From assembly GCA_002368955.1 (NCBI GenBank), contig DFDY01000106.1:216-22750 (forward strand): a DNA stretch of 22,535 bases, written 5' to 3'. The DNA is from Bacteroidales bacterium UBA3816. Lineage in GTDB: Bacteria; Bacteroidota; Bacteroidia; Bacteroidales; P3. The translations under genes and the position numbers were made by a program. The notes under the pieces were generated by a model. That model had not been told where the DNA came from. It did no database searches and saw only the letters and a list, made by a program, of their open reading frames with translations. Within the stretch, counting starts at the first letter, position 1. Each line of letters begins with the position of its first letter. Positions 5,842 through 13,590 of the stretch are shown one piece after another.

Positions 5842-7350
5842 ATGAAAAGAACAGCAATTAGTCTAACCTCTCTATTAGTACTATCAACACTATTCACCCT
5901 CACTTCCTGCAACAAGGAGGAGGCTTCCAACGGCACCCAGTTCCGTGCCTCTATGGAGGACTGCACCGGCCAGAACGGCAAGACCACCCTCAGCGGCACT
6001 GCCCTCAACTGGGTCAGTGGCGACCGCATTGCCGTCTATGGCACTGATGGTTGCGGCATCTACTCTGCCACGCCGCAAGAACCTGCCACCACCGCCATTT
6101 TCGACAACGTCAGTGGTGAGATAGGCGACCCCACTTTCCGCGCCTTCTACCCCACCACGCTGACCACCGACGGTGTGAACATCACCCTCCCAGCCACTCA
6201 GACCTATGTTGAGAACTCCATCCATGAGTTCCCCATGTATGCCGAGAGCAGCGACAACACCCTTGCCTTCAAGAACCTCTGCGGAGCCTTGAAGTTGCAC
6301 CTGACCGCCAATGTCAACATCAGCAGTATAGTTGTCACCGCTGCCAATGAAATCAATGGCACATTCAGTGTCAACTACAACGCTGGCGACCCGCAGTTGA
6401 CCCACGTCTCTGGCGGTAGCAACACGACGATTCTCTCTTGCGCCACTGCCCAGAGCATTGCCAGCGGTATGGATTTCTTTATCTATCTGCCCGAAGGCAG
6501 TTACAGTGGTCTGCAGATTGAACTGAATACCGTTGACGGGCTGAGTTGTATAAAGACGGCTAATACCGCCATCACTGTCGCTCGCAGCCAGTATACCCTC
6601 ATCACTTTCAATTCAAGTGACCTCCACTTCCGCCCTATTGGCTCTGTAGGTGGCCTATTCTCCATCAATGCCGATGGTGACCAGGTGTGGTTCTCTCAGG
6701 GAAACTTACAGTATCAGGCCAGCACCGGTACTTGGCGTTTCGCCGAGAATCAGTATGACTACTTGGGTGCAGACAATGCAAACATCAGTGCTAGCTACTC
6801 AGGTTGGATAGACCTATTTGGCTGGGGCACTGGAAACAATCCCACTCTTTCCTCAACCGATAACTCTGATTATTCTACCTTTGTAGACTGGGGTACTAAT
6901 TCAATTAGCAATGGAGGAGAGCAGACAAATTCTTGGCGCACTCTATCACGCGATGAATGGGACTACATACTGAATGGACGTTCTGGTGCTGCCATGAAGT
7001 ATGGTACATGTTCTGTTAATGGAATATACGGAATCGTCCTACTTCCAGATAATTGGGAGCAACCTGCCGGAGTTAACTTTACTTCAGGATACAATTATCT
7101 TCAGAATAATTTCTCGCTGGCACAGTGGTGTACAATGGAGGCTGCTGGAGCCGTATTTCTACCATCTGCTGGGGATAGATACTCAAATATCTACACAGAA
7201 GGTGATGATGGAAACTATTGGACATCTACTATTTTTAGTGAAGCAGAAGCATCGGATGTTTATTTCTGGGTTCAGAGCAATGCGGGCGGAGTAGGTTACT
7301 ATTATCTTCATTTTGGCTTCTCAGTACGTCTGGTAAGTGATAACAATTAA
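5842..7350 (+). CDS. Lipoprotein with fimbrillin-like N-domain and FISUMP/DUF1566-like C-domain
   Basis: The 502-residue product starts with a lipoprotein signal (MKRTAISLTSLLVLSTLFTLTSC) whose lipobox Cys is residue 23. Residues ~30-265 resemble the fimbrillin/Mfa-like fold: a VSGDRIAVYG turn, a FDNVSGEIGDPTFRAFYP strand pair, an ENSIHEFPMYAESS segment, and FKNLCGALKLHLTANVNISSIVVTA, all common in BF2992-type fimbrillin-family proteins. Residues ~270-502 form a second domain with FSQGNLQYQASTGTWRFAENQYD, SWRTLSRDEWDYILNGR and a final YWTSTIFSEAEASDVYFW...FSVRLV, typical of Fibrobacter-succinogenes-major-paralogous/DUF1566 modules. Surface exposure is expected. The coding DNA shifts from GC-rich to clearly AT-richer at about 6700, close to the domain junction, suggesting a module of different origin. 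The gene follows a 56-residue peptide gene and ends at a terminator. Ligand and function are unknown. Confidence 0.85.
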   Translation: MKRTAISLTSLLVLSTLFTLTSCNKEEASNGTQFRASMEDCTGQNGKTTLSGTALNWVSGDRIAVYGTDGCGIYSATPQEPATTAIFDNVSGEIGDPTFRAFYPTTLTTDGVNITLPATQTYVENSIHEFPMYAESSDNTLAFKNLCGALKLHLTANVNISSIVVTAANEINGTFSVNYNAGDPQLTHVSGGSNTTILSCATAQSIASGMDFFIYLPEGSYSGLQIELNTVDGLSCIKTANTAITVARSQYTLITFNSSDLHFRPIGSVGGLFSINADGDQVWFSQGNLQYQASTGTWRFAENQYDYLGADNANISASYSGWIDLFGWGTGNNPTLSSTDNSDYSTFVDWGTNSISNGGEQTNSWRTLSRDEWDYILNGRSGAAMKYGTCSVNGIYGIVLLPDNWEQPAGVNFTSGYNYLQNNFSLAQWCTMEAAGAVFLPSAGDRYSNIYTEGDDGNYWTSTIFSEAEASDVYFWVQSNAGGVGYYYLHFGFSVRLVSDNN

Positions 7351-7436
7351 TCTTATAGACTGGAAATGGTTTGAATAGTGTGGTTCTGCAACCCTTCCAT
7401 AATCGAATCTTTTCAATTAGGATAGTAACCTTATTC

Positions 7437-7468
7437 AACTCCCGGTTCTTGTGACTGGGAGTTTTTTT
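7437..7468 (+). terminator. Rho-independent terminator after the lipoprotein gene
   Basis: AACTCCC (7437-7443) pairs with GGGAGTT (7457-7463), extended inward by GT/AC pairs, and is followed by a T run to 7468. It lies 86 nt after the stop codon; the stretch 7351-7436 shows no gene. Confidence 0.85.
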
Positions 7469-7469
7469 G

Positions 7470-7620
7470 TTCTTTGACCAATATATATACATATTATGCT
7501 GTGCCAACGGCACGGTGACTTATAGGGGCGTCGGTATCTGTAAGTTGTTGATTTTTTCGCCGGGTTTGTCGTTTCTGTGGAATTTGGATTCCAGCATTGT
7601 TTTGCGGAGGTTGTGTCTTC
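7470..7620. other. Intergenic stretch without a recognisable gene
   Basis: Nothing coding is seen. It contains a short GTGCC-aac-GGCAC inverted repeat near 7502-7514 and lies downstream (in the minus direction) of the ATPase remnant stop codon at 7618-7620. It may be degraded DNA from the same decayed locus. Confidence 0.5.
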
Positions 7621-7819
7621 TTATAGATATTCCATGTAGTTCTCAGGGGTGATGGTGACGGTTTCTTTTACGGGGTAAGCTCCGGTGAACCTTTTTGAGA
7701 ATAGGACTTTCTTGTTGGGGCTCCACTTCATCTCGAAGGCTGTCATCATTCCGTCACTTTCCTCGACAAGGTCAATCTCTTGCTGCAATGTTGTACGCCA
7801 AAGTATTGGTTGCAGTAGT
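7618..7819 (-). pseudogene. C-terminal remnant of a DUF4143-type AAA ATPase gene
   Basis: Read on the minus strand, the last ~65 codons encode ILWRTTLQQEIDLVEE, then MMTAFEMKWSPNKKVLFSKRF and finally VTITPENYMEYL with a stop at 7618-7620. This is the nuclease-like C-terminal end (F/L-WRTT-x-Q-EID, E-x-KW, ITPENY) of the large AAA ATPase/DUF4143 family that is multicopy in Bacteroidales. Complete members are about 380-450 residues; the ATP-binding domain and most of the protein are missing. No ATG fits: the only open upstream codon is a TTG that overlaps the promoter -7 element. A good promoter lies immediately upstream, so the picture is of an internal deletion that joined the 5' flank of the gene to its 3' end. 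It is very unlikely to make a functional protein. Confidence 0.7.
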
Positions 7820-7833
7820 GCCTTTTTAGGATG

Positions 7834-7867
7834 CAAATATATGCATTTTCTGGAATATAGTCCAAAA
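7834..7867 (-). promoter_or_regulatory. Promoter of the gutted ATPase gene
   Basis: On the minus strand TATATTTG (plus 7834-7841) is preceded, after 21 nt, by TTTG lying within the upstream inverted-repeat arm. This is a good Bacteroidota -33/-7 pair. It directs transcription into the ATPase remnant. Confidence 0.6.
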
Positions 7868-7901
7868 ATTATATATTTTTTTTGGACTATATTCCAGAAA
7901 A
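7846..7901. repeat. 23-bp perfect inverted repeat between the ATPase remnant and rimO
   Basis: The arms are 7846-7868 and 7879-7901, exact reverse complements (core CTGGAATATAGTCCA), separated by a 10-nt AT-only spacer. The left arm contains the -33 element of the minus-strand promoter, so it may be a large operator for an autoregulator. It also begins 17 nt beyond the rimO stop codon and could act as the transcription end of the long minus-strand unit; it lacks a classical U-tract after the stem. Confidence 0.85.
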
Positions 7902-7917
7902 TCGACCTTTTTGTACT

Positions 7918-9231
7918 TCAGATGAGACTGGCGATGAGGTCGTGTTCTAGGGCTTGGGTGATGCGGACTGGATAGAACTGGCCGATGTGCAGGGGTGTGG
8001 AGGCGGGGATGAGTACCTCGTCGTCGATTTCGGGACTATCGTATTCGGTACGGCCGATGTAGTAGTCGCCCTCGTGTCGGTCGATAATCACGCGGAAGGT
8101 GCGGCCTACACGGGCTTGGTTCTTTTCCAATGATATTTCTTCCTGTATGGACATGAGTTCTGCCACGCGACGTTCCTTTTCTTCTTGTGGTATAGGGTCG
8201 CCAAGCTTTTCGGCTGGGGTGCCCTCTTCGGGCGAGTAGGCGAAACAGCCCATGCGGTCGAAACGGGCTTCGCGGACAAATTGCTTGAGCTCTTCGAAGT
8301 CTTGATCGGTTTCGCCGGGGTAACCTACGATAAGGGTGGTGCGGATGCTGACGTCGGGCAGTTTCTCTCGGAACATTTGGATGAGGCTGAGCGTGCCCTG
8401 GCGGTCTATGCCACGCTGCATGGAGCCGAGTATACGGCTGTTGATGTGCTGGAGGGGTATGTCGATGTAGTTGCAGATGTTAGGGTGGCGCTGCATGGCT
8501 TCGATGGCATCGACAGGGAAGGAGGTGGGATAGGTGTAGTGCAGGCGAATCCACTCGGCACCGCTTTGGGTGGCCAGTTGCTCTAGGAGGTCGCCCAGTC
8601 GGCGGCGTCCGTAAAGGTCGAGGCCGTAGTAGGTGGTGTCTTGGGCGATAAGGATGAGCTCTTTCACGCCGCCTTGGACCAGCTTTTTTGCCTCCTCGAT
8701 GAGTTCTTCAATGGGACGGGAGATGTGTCGGCCACGGATGAGTGGAATGGCACAATAGGAACAGGACCGGTTGCAGCCTTCGGCAATCTTGAGATAGGCG
8801 TAATGGCGTGGGGTGCTGAGGGTGCGCTGGGCGGTGAAGGGTTCGAACATGTTGGAGGCGACCAGGGCATTTTGCACGATGGTCTCCCACTGGTGGGCAC
8901 CGTACCATCCGTCTACCTCGGGCATTTCGGCTTGCAACTCTTGGCGGTAGCGCTCCACGAGGCAGCCAACGGCATAGAGGGTGCGCCTCTTGCCGTCGTG
9001 GGCATGGCGGCGGTTGAAGTTCTGCTTGTCTTGGATTTGCTTGAGAAGGGTGTTGACGGACTCTTCCTTGGCATCGCCGATGAAGCCGCAGGTGTTGACG
9101 ATTACCAGGTCGCAGTCGTTCTGTTGGCGGTCAAAATATACTGTGTGATGGGCTGCGGTGAGGTGGCCGGCGATGTTCTCGGAGTCGACAGTGTTTTTGC
9201 TGCAGCCCAGTGTAACTATGTTGATTTTCAT
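7918..9231 (-). CDS. rimO: Ribosomal protein S12 methylthiotransferase RimO
   Basis: This 437-residue radical-SAM enzyme adds a methylthio group to the conserved Asp of ribosomal protein S12. The N-terminal UPF0004 domain has the three cysteines expected for the auxiliary 4Fe-4S cluster (C10 in TLGCSKN, C48 in NTCGF, C90 in VGCL). The radical-SAM motif CNRSCSYC gives C153, C157 and C160. The C-terminal TRAM region (from about residue 370) includes GRTFRVIIDRHEGDYYIGRTEYDSPEIDDEVLI. The TLGCSKNTVDSE start and the IPLQHINSRIL segment favour RimO over the tRNA enzyme MiaB. Length is normal for the family. Its start codon overlaps the ftsY stop by one base, so it is translated from the same message, and it is the last gene of the ten-gene minus-strand cluster. 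Confidence 0.96.
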   Translation of the reverse strand: MKINIVTLGCSKNTVDSENIAGHLTAAHHTVYFDRQQNDCDLVIVNTCGFIGDAKEESVNTLLKQIQDKQNFNRRHAHDGKRRTLYAVGCLVERYRQELQAEMPEVDGWYGAHQWETIVQNALVASNMFEPFTAQRTLSTPRHYAYLKIAEGCNRSCSYCAIPLIRGRHISRPIEELIEEAKKLVQGGVKELILIAQDTTYYGLDLYGRRRLGDLLEQLATQSGAEWIRLHYTYPTSFPVDAIEAMQRHPNICNYIDIPLQHINSRILGSMQRGIDRQGTLSLIQMFREKLPDVSIRTTLIVGYPGETDQDFEELKQFVREARFDRMGCFAYSPEEGTPAEKLGDPIPQEEKERRVAELMSIQEEISLEKNQARVGRTFRVIIDRHEGDYYIGRTEYDSPEIDDEVLIPASTPLHIGQFYPVRITQALEHDLIASLI

Positions 9232-10184
9232 TATTTCTTATTGTCGAAAAGGCTGTCTACAAATTCGTCGGCATTGAATACCTGTAGGTCGGTCATTTTC
9301 TCGCCGAGTCCGATATAGCGGACGGGGATTTGGAACTGGTCGCTGATGCCGATGATTACGCCGCCCTTGGCAGTGCCGTCGAGCTTAGTGAGGGCAAGGG
9401 CGTTGACATCGGTGGCGGCGGTGAACTGCTTGGCCTGCTCGATGGCATTCTGTCCGGTGCTGGCATCGAGCACGAGGAGCACTTCGTGGGGGGCGTCGGG
9501 CATGAGTTTCTGCATGACCTTACGTATCTTGCCCAGCTCGTTCATCAGACCCACTTTGTTGTGTAGGCGGCCAGCGGTGTCGATGAGCACCACGTCCATG
9601 TCCTTGGAGAGGGCAGACTGGAGGGTGTCATAGGCCACAGAGGCGGGGTCGGCATTCATGCCTTGCTGCACGATGGGCACGCCTACGCGGTCGGCCCACA
9701 GTTGCAGCTGTTCCACGGCGGCGGCGCGGAAGGTGTCGGCGGCGCCCAGCATGACTTTTTTGCCAGCCTGTTTATACTGATAGGCCAATTTGGCGATGGT
9801 GGTGGTCTTGCCCACACCGTTCACGCCTACAACCAACACCACATAGGGGTGGTGGGGTAGGGGAGAGTCGAAGTCTTCGGGGAATTTGCCGTCATGTTTG
9901 CGCAAGAGCGTGGCTATCTCGGCACGGAGGATGGCGTTGAGTTCTGAGGTGCTGATATATTTGTCGCGTTTGATGCGCTCTTCTAGGTGCTGGATGATTT
10001 TGAGTGTGGTTTCGACGCCCACATCGGAGGTGATGAGGGTTTCTTCTAGATTGTCAAGTACGCTGTCGTCGACGGTTGACTTGCCGAGAATTGCCTTGGA
10101 GAGTTTTGAGAAGAAACTTTCCTTGGTCTTGTTGAGACCTTGGTCGAGGGTCTCTTTCTTTTCTTTTTTGCTGAATAGGCCCAT
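9231..10184 (-). CDS. ftsY: Signal recognition particle receptor FtsY
   Basis: FtsY is the membrane-associated GTPase that docks SRP-ribosome complexes at the Sec translocon. The 317-residue protein is the short form with an N domain and a G domain and no long acidic A domain, as is usual in Bacteroidota. GTPase elements are clear: the P-loop GVNGVGKTT (120-128), DTFRAAAVEQL (150-160), DTAGR (202-206), and TKLDGTAKGG (266-275) for guanine recognition and closing. The N-terminus is Lys-rich (MGLFSKKEKKE), suiting membrane contact. It lies 30 nt after the thioredoxin-fold gene and overlaps rimO by one base. It is a housekeeping gene sitting in an otherwise envelope-oriented operon. Confidence 0.97.
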   Translation of the reverse strand: MGLFSKKEKKETLDQGLNKTKESFFSKLSKAILGKSTVDDSVLDNLEETLITSDVGVETTLKIIQHLEERIKRDKYISTSELNAILRAEIATLLRKHDGKFPEDFDSPLPHHPYVVLVVGVNGVGKTTTIAKLAYQYKQAGKKVMLGAADTFRAAAVEQLQLWADRVGVPIVQQGMNADPASVAYDTLQSALSKDMDVVLIDTAGRLHNKVGLMNELGKIRKVMQKLMPDAPHEVLLVLDASTGQNAIEQAKQFTAATDVNALALTKLDGTAKGGVIIGISDQFQIPVRYIGLGEKMTDLQVFNADEFVDSLFDNKK

Positions 10185-10214
10185 AGTTCTTATTATTTAG
10201 TTTTGTTGTTTCTA

Positions 10215-10781
10215 TTATTTGATGCCCAGCCTTTGGTTCATCACAGGACGGATTTCTTTGTCAAATATTTTTCTGTATTTGTCCCATCCATATCGGGTGT
10301 TGTCGCCAGAGGCATAGTACCACAAGGCAATGATGAATTCTTCGGGTGGGTAGTAGCCTTGGATGACGGTGAGTTGCTGTTGGTTGGATTTGAATACGCC
10401 AAAGGAGGGGAACCCCATTCTGGCGCCGAGAACTTTCTTGGCAAAGTTGTGGGTGTTGCGCTTGGCACCGGGGGCAACAGCCGTGTTGCTGTATTTCTCG
10501 CCAAACCACGTAAATTCAGTATTGCCCTCGGCATCGAATTTAACTGGGATGTAATAAGTGTTGAGTATGAGTGCCACGGTGGGGTTGCTGAAAGTTTCCT
10601 TGTCCATCTTTTTGCACCAGCCGCACCAGGAGGTGTAGAAATCGACAAAAAAGAGTTTGGAGTTATTCTTGGTGTCGGTTTTGGCAGCCTGTTCTATGGT
10701 TTTCCATTGGACGGTTTGGGCATTGGCCATGCCGGTCATGAGGAGCCCGAGGGTGAGGATTAGTATTATTTTTTTTGTCAT
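10215..10781 (-). CDS. Exported thioredoxin-fold protein (CGWC)
   Basis: The 188-residue product begins with a signal peptide (MTKKIILILTLGLLMTGMANAQ, likely cleavage after NAQ or ANA). The FFVDFYTSWCGWCKKMDKETF segment holds the redox pair C53-C56 in a W-CGWC-KK-M context typical of DsbD-gamma-like/thioredoxin_7 proteins, followed by YYIPVKFDAEGN and the cis-Pro segment GFPSF. The C-terminal part adds about 50 residues (YYPPEEFIIALWYYASGD...) often seen in Bacteroidota members of the family. It probably acts in the periplasm as a disulfide reductase or isomerase; partner unknown. It sits 44 nt downstream of the SpoIID-like gene and 30 nt before ftsY, in the same direction, so co-transcription is expected. 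Confidence 0.88.
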   Translation of the reverse strand: MTKKIILILTLGLLMTGMANAQTVQWKTIEQAAKTDTKNNSKLFFVDFYTSWCGWCKKMDKETFSNPTVALILNTYYIPVKFDAEGNTEFTWFGEKYSNTAVAPGAKRNTHNFAKKVLGARMGFPSFGVFKSNQQQLTVIQGYYPPEEFIIALWYYASGDNTRYGWDKYRKIFDKEIRPVMNQRLGIK

Positions 10782-10825
10782 ATCTTTGTTGTTTTTGCTC
10801 GTTTATATTATTATTTTGAGTTTCT

Positions 10826-12154
10826 TTACCAGTCGTATTGCCAGTCGGAATCCAATTCGTCGCTGCTGGGGTCATATACTTCCTCTCGTTCTTCTCGGTC
10901 ACGAATGCGGAAGAGGCGACCCAGCCAATCGTCCTTTTTGGACTTTGTTTGGGTGGATTGCTGCTTGTCTTCCTCGATGATTTGGGCAATCTGTTTGATG
11001 TAGTTTTCCACATAATTGTGAGGGTGGGATTCGTCGTAGAGGATGTGTGAGCCGGTGTAGTAGTGGTGTATGATGCTGTCGTAGCTGATGCCGAGGCCGA
11101 CCATGCGGATGGTGCCTTCCTGAGAGAGCCCTACGCCGTGGCCGAAGCCATGGCCGGAGAGGGTCACGCGGTGGCTGGTACTGTCATAGAGTACGGAAAA
11201 GAAGGTGGATTTTAGTTGGAAGTCGGTACGTATGCGGGTCAGAGGAATGCCGCAGAGGCGTACTTTTCGTTGTGATTGACTGAAGGTGAGCAGCTCGTTG
11301 CGGATGCTGTCGTTGGCGGTGTCGAGCTTGTGTTTGGAGGCAAAGTAGTTGAGCCATTTGTTTTCGTCCACCACTTTTACCCACTCGCTCTGTCGCATGT
11401 GGTAGGAGAAGGTGTCGGGGACCGACCGGAGGTAGGGCAGGGCCGCCCGCCAGACATCTTCAGAGTTGGCCGTTTGACCGCCGCTGTTGGAGTGGAAAGG
11501 GGTTTCGATGAGGCGATTGTCGGCATCTACGATGGTCATGCCGCTGCTTTGCATGGTGCCCAACATGATGTCGGGTCGCACGCAGCGATTGAGGTAGGCT
11601 TGGCAATGCACTTGGTCGCAAAAATTGTAGCCTTCGGCCTGGTGTTTGTGGATGTTTTTCATGGCCCAGGTACGCGAGATGATGGCCTGCACGCGAAATA
11701 TATCGCTCTGGGTACCATAGATTTCTGATTGAACCACCCCAGCAATATAGGTCTCAAATTCGACATCGTTGATGAGCAGGAGTTTGCCGTTTTTGCCTAC
11801 GGAGACTTCGAGGTTGCCCTCATAGGTGCGTTGCTTGACATTGCGGGGATTGAGGCAAAGGATGCAGGCGGTGTCGGTGGCCGAAAAGGTGATGGAGGTA
11901 AAACTGCCATAGTCGTAGCCGTCAATGGCCACATGCACTTGCTTACCGTTGGGCGTGAGCTCTACCGATTTGTCGTTGCCCACTTCGGAGGCTATGAGAG
12001 TGCTGTGGTCGCCATATAGGTTGTAAGTGCCTAGGTCGAAAGAGATGTTGATGAGGTCGATGCTGTTGTTAGTGAATAGCCGCACCTTCACACGGTCGGC
12101 ATTGGCAGAAAGTGTGAGCAGCAGAAGGCAGAGTATGGTAAAGAGTCTCTTCAA
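10826..12154 (-). CDS. SpoIID/LytB-domain protein (putative peptidoglycan lytic enzyme)
   Basis: The 442-residue protein has an N-terminal signal peptide (MKRLFTILCLLLLTLSANA). The SpoIID domain follows: VEFETYIAGVVQSEI (residues 131-145), whose Glu144 matches the catalytic Glu of SpoIID, then VQAIISRTWAMKN, FHSNSGGQTANSEDVW and GHGFGHGVGLSQEGTIRM, which are all diagnostic. SpoIID of spore formers is a lytic transglycosylase acting on denuded glycan; in Bacteroidota, which do not sporulate, related proteins are thought to act in cell-wall remodelling. The last ~60 residues are charged and low-complexity (EEDKQQSTQTKSKKDD, then RDREEREEVYDPSSDELDSDW) and are not part of the family domain. The gene starts 4 nt after the lpxB stop codon. 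Confidence 0.9.
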   Translation of the reverse strand: MKRLFTILCLLLLTLSANADRVKVRLFTNNSIDLINISFDLGTYNLYGDHSTLIASEVGNDKSVELTPNGKQVHVAIDGYDYGSFTSITFSATDTACILCLNPRNVKQRTYEGNLEVSVGKNGKLLLINDVEFETYIAGVVQSEIYGTQSDIFRVQAIISRTWAMKNIHKHQAEGYNFCDQVHCQAYLNRCVRPDIMLGTMQSSGMTIVDADNRLIETPFHSNSGGQTANSEDVWRAALPYLRSVPDTFSYHMRQSEWVKVVDENKWLNYFASKHKLDTANDSIRNELLTFSQSQRKVRLCGIPLTRIRTDFQLKSTFFSVLYDSTSHRVTLSGHGFGHGVGLSQEGTIRMVGLGISYDSIIHHYYTGSHILYDESHPHNYVENYIKQIAQIIEEDKQQSTQTKSKKDDWLGRLFRIRDREEREEVYDPSSDELDSDWQYDW

Positions 12155-12158
12155 GTGG

Positions 12159-13274
12159 TTATGATTGTTTCATTATTTTCATAATTTCCTCGGCAGTACG
12201 GTCGGAGGCCCCGGCGTTGCCCAGCAAAGTGTGCAGTCGGGCATAGCCGTTCAGCATCTCTTGGCGCGACTGGCTGTCAGCCGTGATGCGGTCAAATTCC
12301 TTTTGCAGCCGGTCGTCGGTGACGTCGTCTTGAATGAGTTCGGTGACTATGGGGGAGTCGGCTATTAGGTTGGGTAACGAGATGTATTTGATTTTGTTGC
12401 CTATCAGCGGGCGTGCAATGGCCACGGAGATGGGGTTGGCGCGATAGCAGACCACTTGAGGCACATTGAAAAGCGCGGTTTCAAGTGTTGCGGTTCCTGA
12501 ACAGACGATTGCGGCATAGGCACTGGAAAGCAAGTCGTAGGTCTTGTCATAAACCACGGTGACGTTGGACGCCTGCCGTGTATAGGGCTGGTAGTATTTG
12601 TCGCCCAGCAGTGTCATGCCGGCGATGATGAAATGGTATTCAGGATGCTTCTGGGCCAGACGAATCATAGGGGGTAGCATCTTGTTGAGTTCCATCTTAC
12701 GGCTTCCGGGGAGCAGGGCGATGATTTTCTTGCCTTCGGGACTGTTAATCGTTGAGGACGATTGGAAACGGGCCACGGCATCCAGCAGTGGATGCCCCAC
12801 ATATACTGCCTGTGGGAAGTTGTTGTGGGCATAGAAGTCTTGCTCAAAAGGCAAGATATAGCAGAGTCGGTCCAAGTCTCGCCGCATGGGTTTGATGCGC
12901 CCTTTTTTCCACGCCCATAGTTGGGGCGAGATGTAGTGGACATTTTTAAATCCATGTTCATGAGCAAACTTGGCAATCTTGAGGTTGAATCCGGGGTAGT
13001 CGATATAGACAATCACATCTGGGTGGAATTCCAAAATGTCCTGTTTGCAGAAACTGATGTTCCCCAACACGGTCTTCAAGTGCAAGGCCACCTCTACGAA
13101 TCCCATATATGCCAAATTGCGGATGTGTCGGACGGGTGCCCCCACCACTGATTGCATATCGTCGCCTCCCCAGTAGCGTATCTCGGCATGGGGGTCTTTG
13201 CGGAGGATAGCCCGCATGAGATTGGCACCGTGAAGGTCGCCCGAGGCCTCGCCTGCTATGATGTAATATTTCAT
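12159..13274 (-). CDS. lpxB: Lipid-A-disaccharide synthase LpxB
   Basis: LpxB joins UDP-diacylglucosamine and lipid X to make the lipid A disaccharide at the inner membrane. The 371-residue sequence has the family start MKYYIIAGEASGDLHGANLMRAI, the SPQLWAWKKGRIKPMRRD and LCYILPFEQDFY segments, VGHPLLD, ALLPGSRKMELNKMLPPM, and the nucleotide-sugar site CSGTATLETALFNVPQVVCYR. Length is normal. It sits 22 nt after the small membrane protein gene and 4 nt before the SpoIID-like gene. Pairing of surE and lpxB with a small gene between is a familiar Bacteroidales order. It marks the organism as diderm with lipid A. Confidence 0.97.
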   Translation of the reverse strand: MKYYIIAGEASGDLHGANLMRAILRKDPHAEIRYWGGDDMQSVVGAPVRHIRNLAYMGFVEVALHLKTVLGNISFCKQDILEFHPDVIVYIDYPGFNLKIAKFAHEHGFKNVHYISPQLWAWKKGRIKPMRRDLDRLCYILPFEQDFYAHNNFPQAVYVGHPLLDAVARFQSSSTINSPEGKKIIALLPGSRKMELNKMLPPMIRLAQKHPEYHFIIAGMTLLGDKYYQPYTRQASNVTVVYDKTYDLLSSAYAAIVCSGTATLETALFNVPQVVCYRANPISVAIARPLIGNKIKYISLPNLIADSPIVTELIQDDVTDDRLQKEFDRITADSQSRQEMLNGYARLHTLLGNAGASDRTAEEIMKIMKQS

Positions 13275-13296
13275 GTTTCGGGGACTGGGTAAGGGA

Positions 13297-13590
13297 TTAA
13301 TTGAATGATAGGTAGTGGTGCTTCAGCATAAACCAGAAATAGGCAATGGCTGTGACGAAGAGGGTGGTGATAACGGCCTTGAGGGTGTCGGGATAATTCT
13401 GCTCTTTGGCATAATAACGCAGCAGCAGGATGGGCGGCACCAAGGCCAAGGCAAACCAGCGGGCATTCTCGGCTAGCGGCAAGTGGGTCAGCCATAGAAC
13501 ACAGAAGACCAAAACAGCGCAAAGCAGTTCGCTGACAACCACGCCCAAGATGCCTGTAATATAGTTGTTCTGATTGAGTAGTTTTTTCAT
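13297..13590 (-). CDS. Small membrane protein of unknown function between surE and lpxB
   Basis: The 97-residue product has two to three hydrophobic segments: about residues 12-35 (TGILGVVVSELLCAVLVFCVLWLT), 43-58 (ARWFALALVPPILLLR) and 70-88 (TLKAVITTLFVTAIAYFWF), joined by short charged loops (YYAKEQNYPD). No family can be named. Its start overlaps the surE stop by 4 nt (ATGA), and lpxB follows 22 nt later, so translation is coupled to surE. Coding status is supported by the overlap and by the membrane profile. A role in the inner membrane linked to lipid A synthesis is only suggested by position. Confidence 0.8.
   Translation of the reverse strand: MKKLLNQNNYITGILGVVVSELLCAVLVFCVLWLTHLPLAENARWFALALVPPILLLRYYAKEQNYPDTLKAVITTLFVTAIAYFWFMLKHHYLSFN

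Noticed and set aside
7502..7514. GTGCC-aac-GGCAC as a terminator or repeat element
   Set aside because: The stem is only 5 bp with no U-tract in either direction, and no second copy was noticed in the window.
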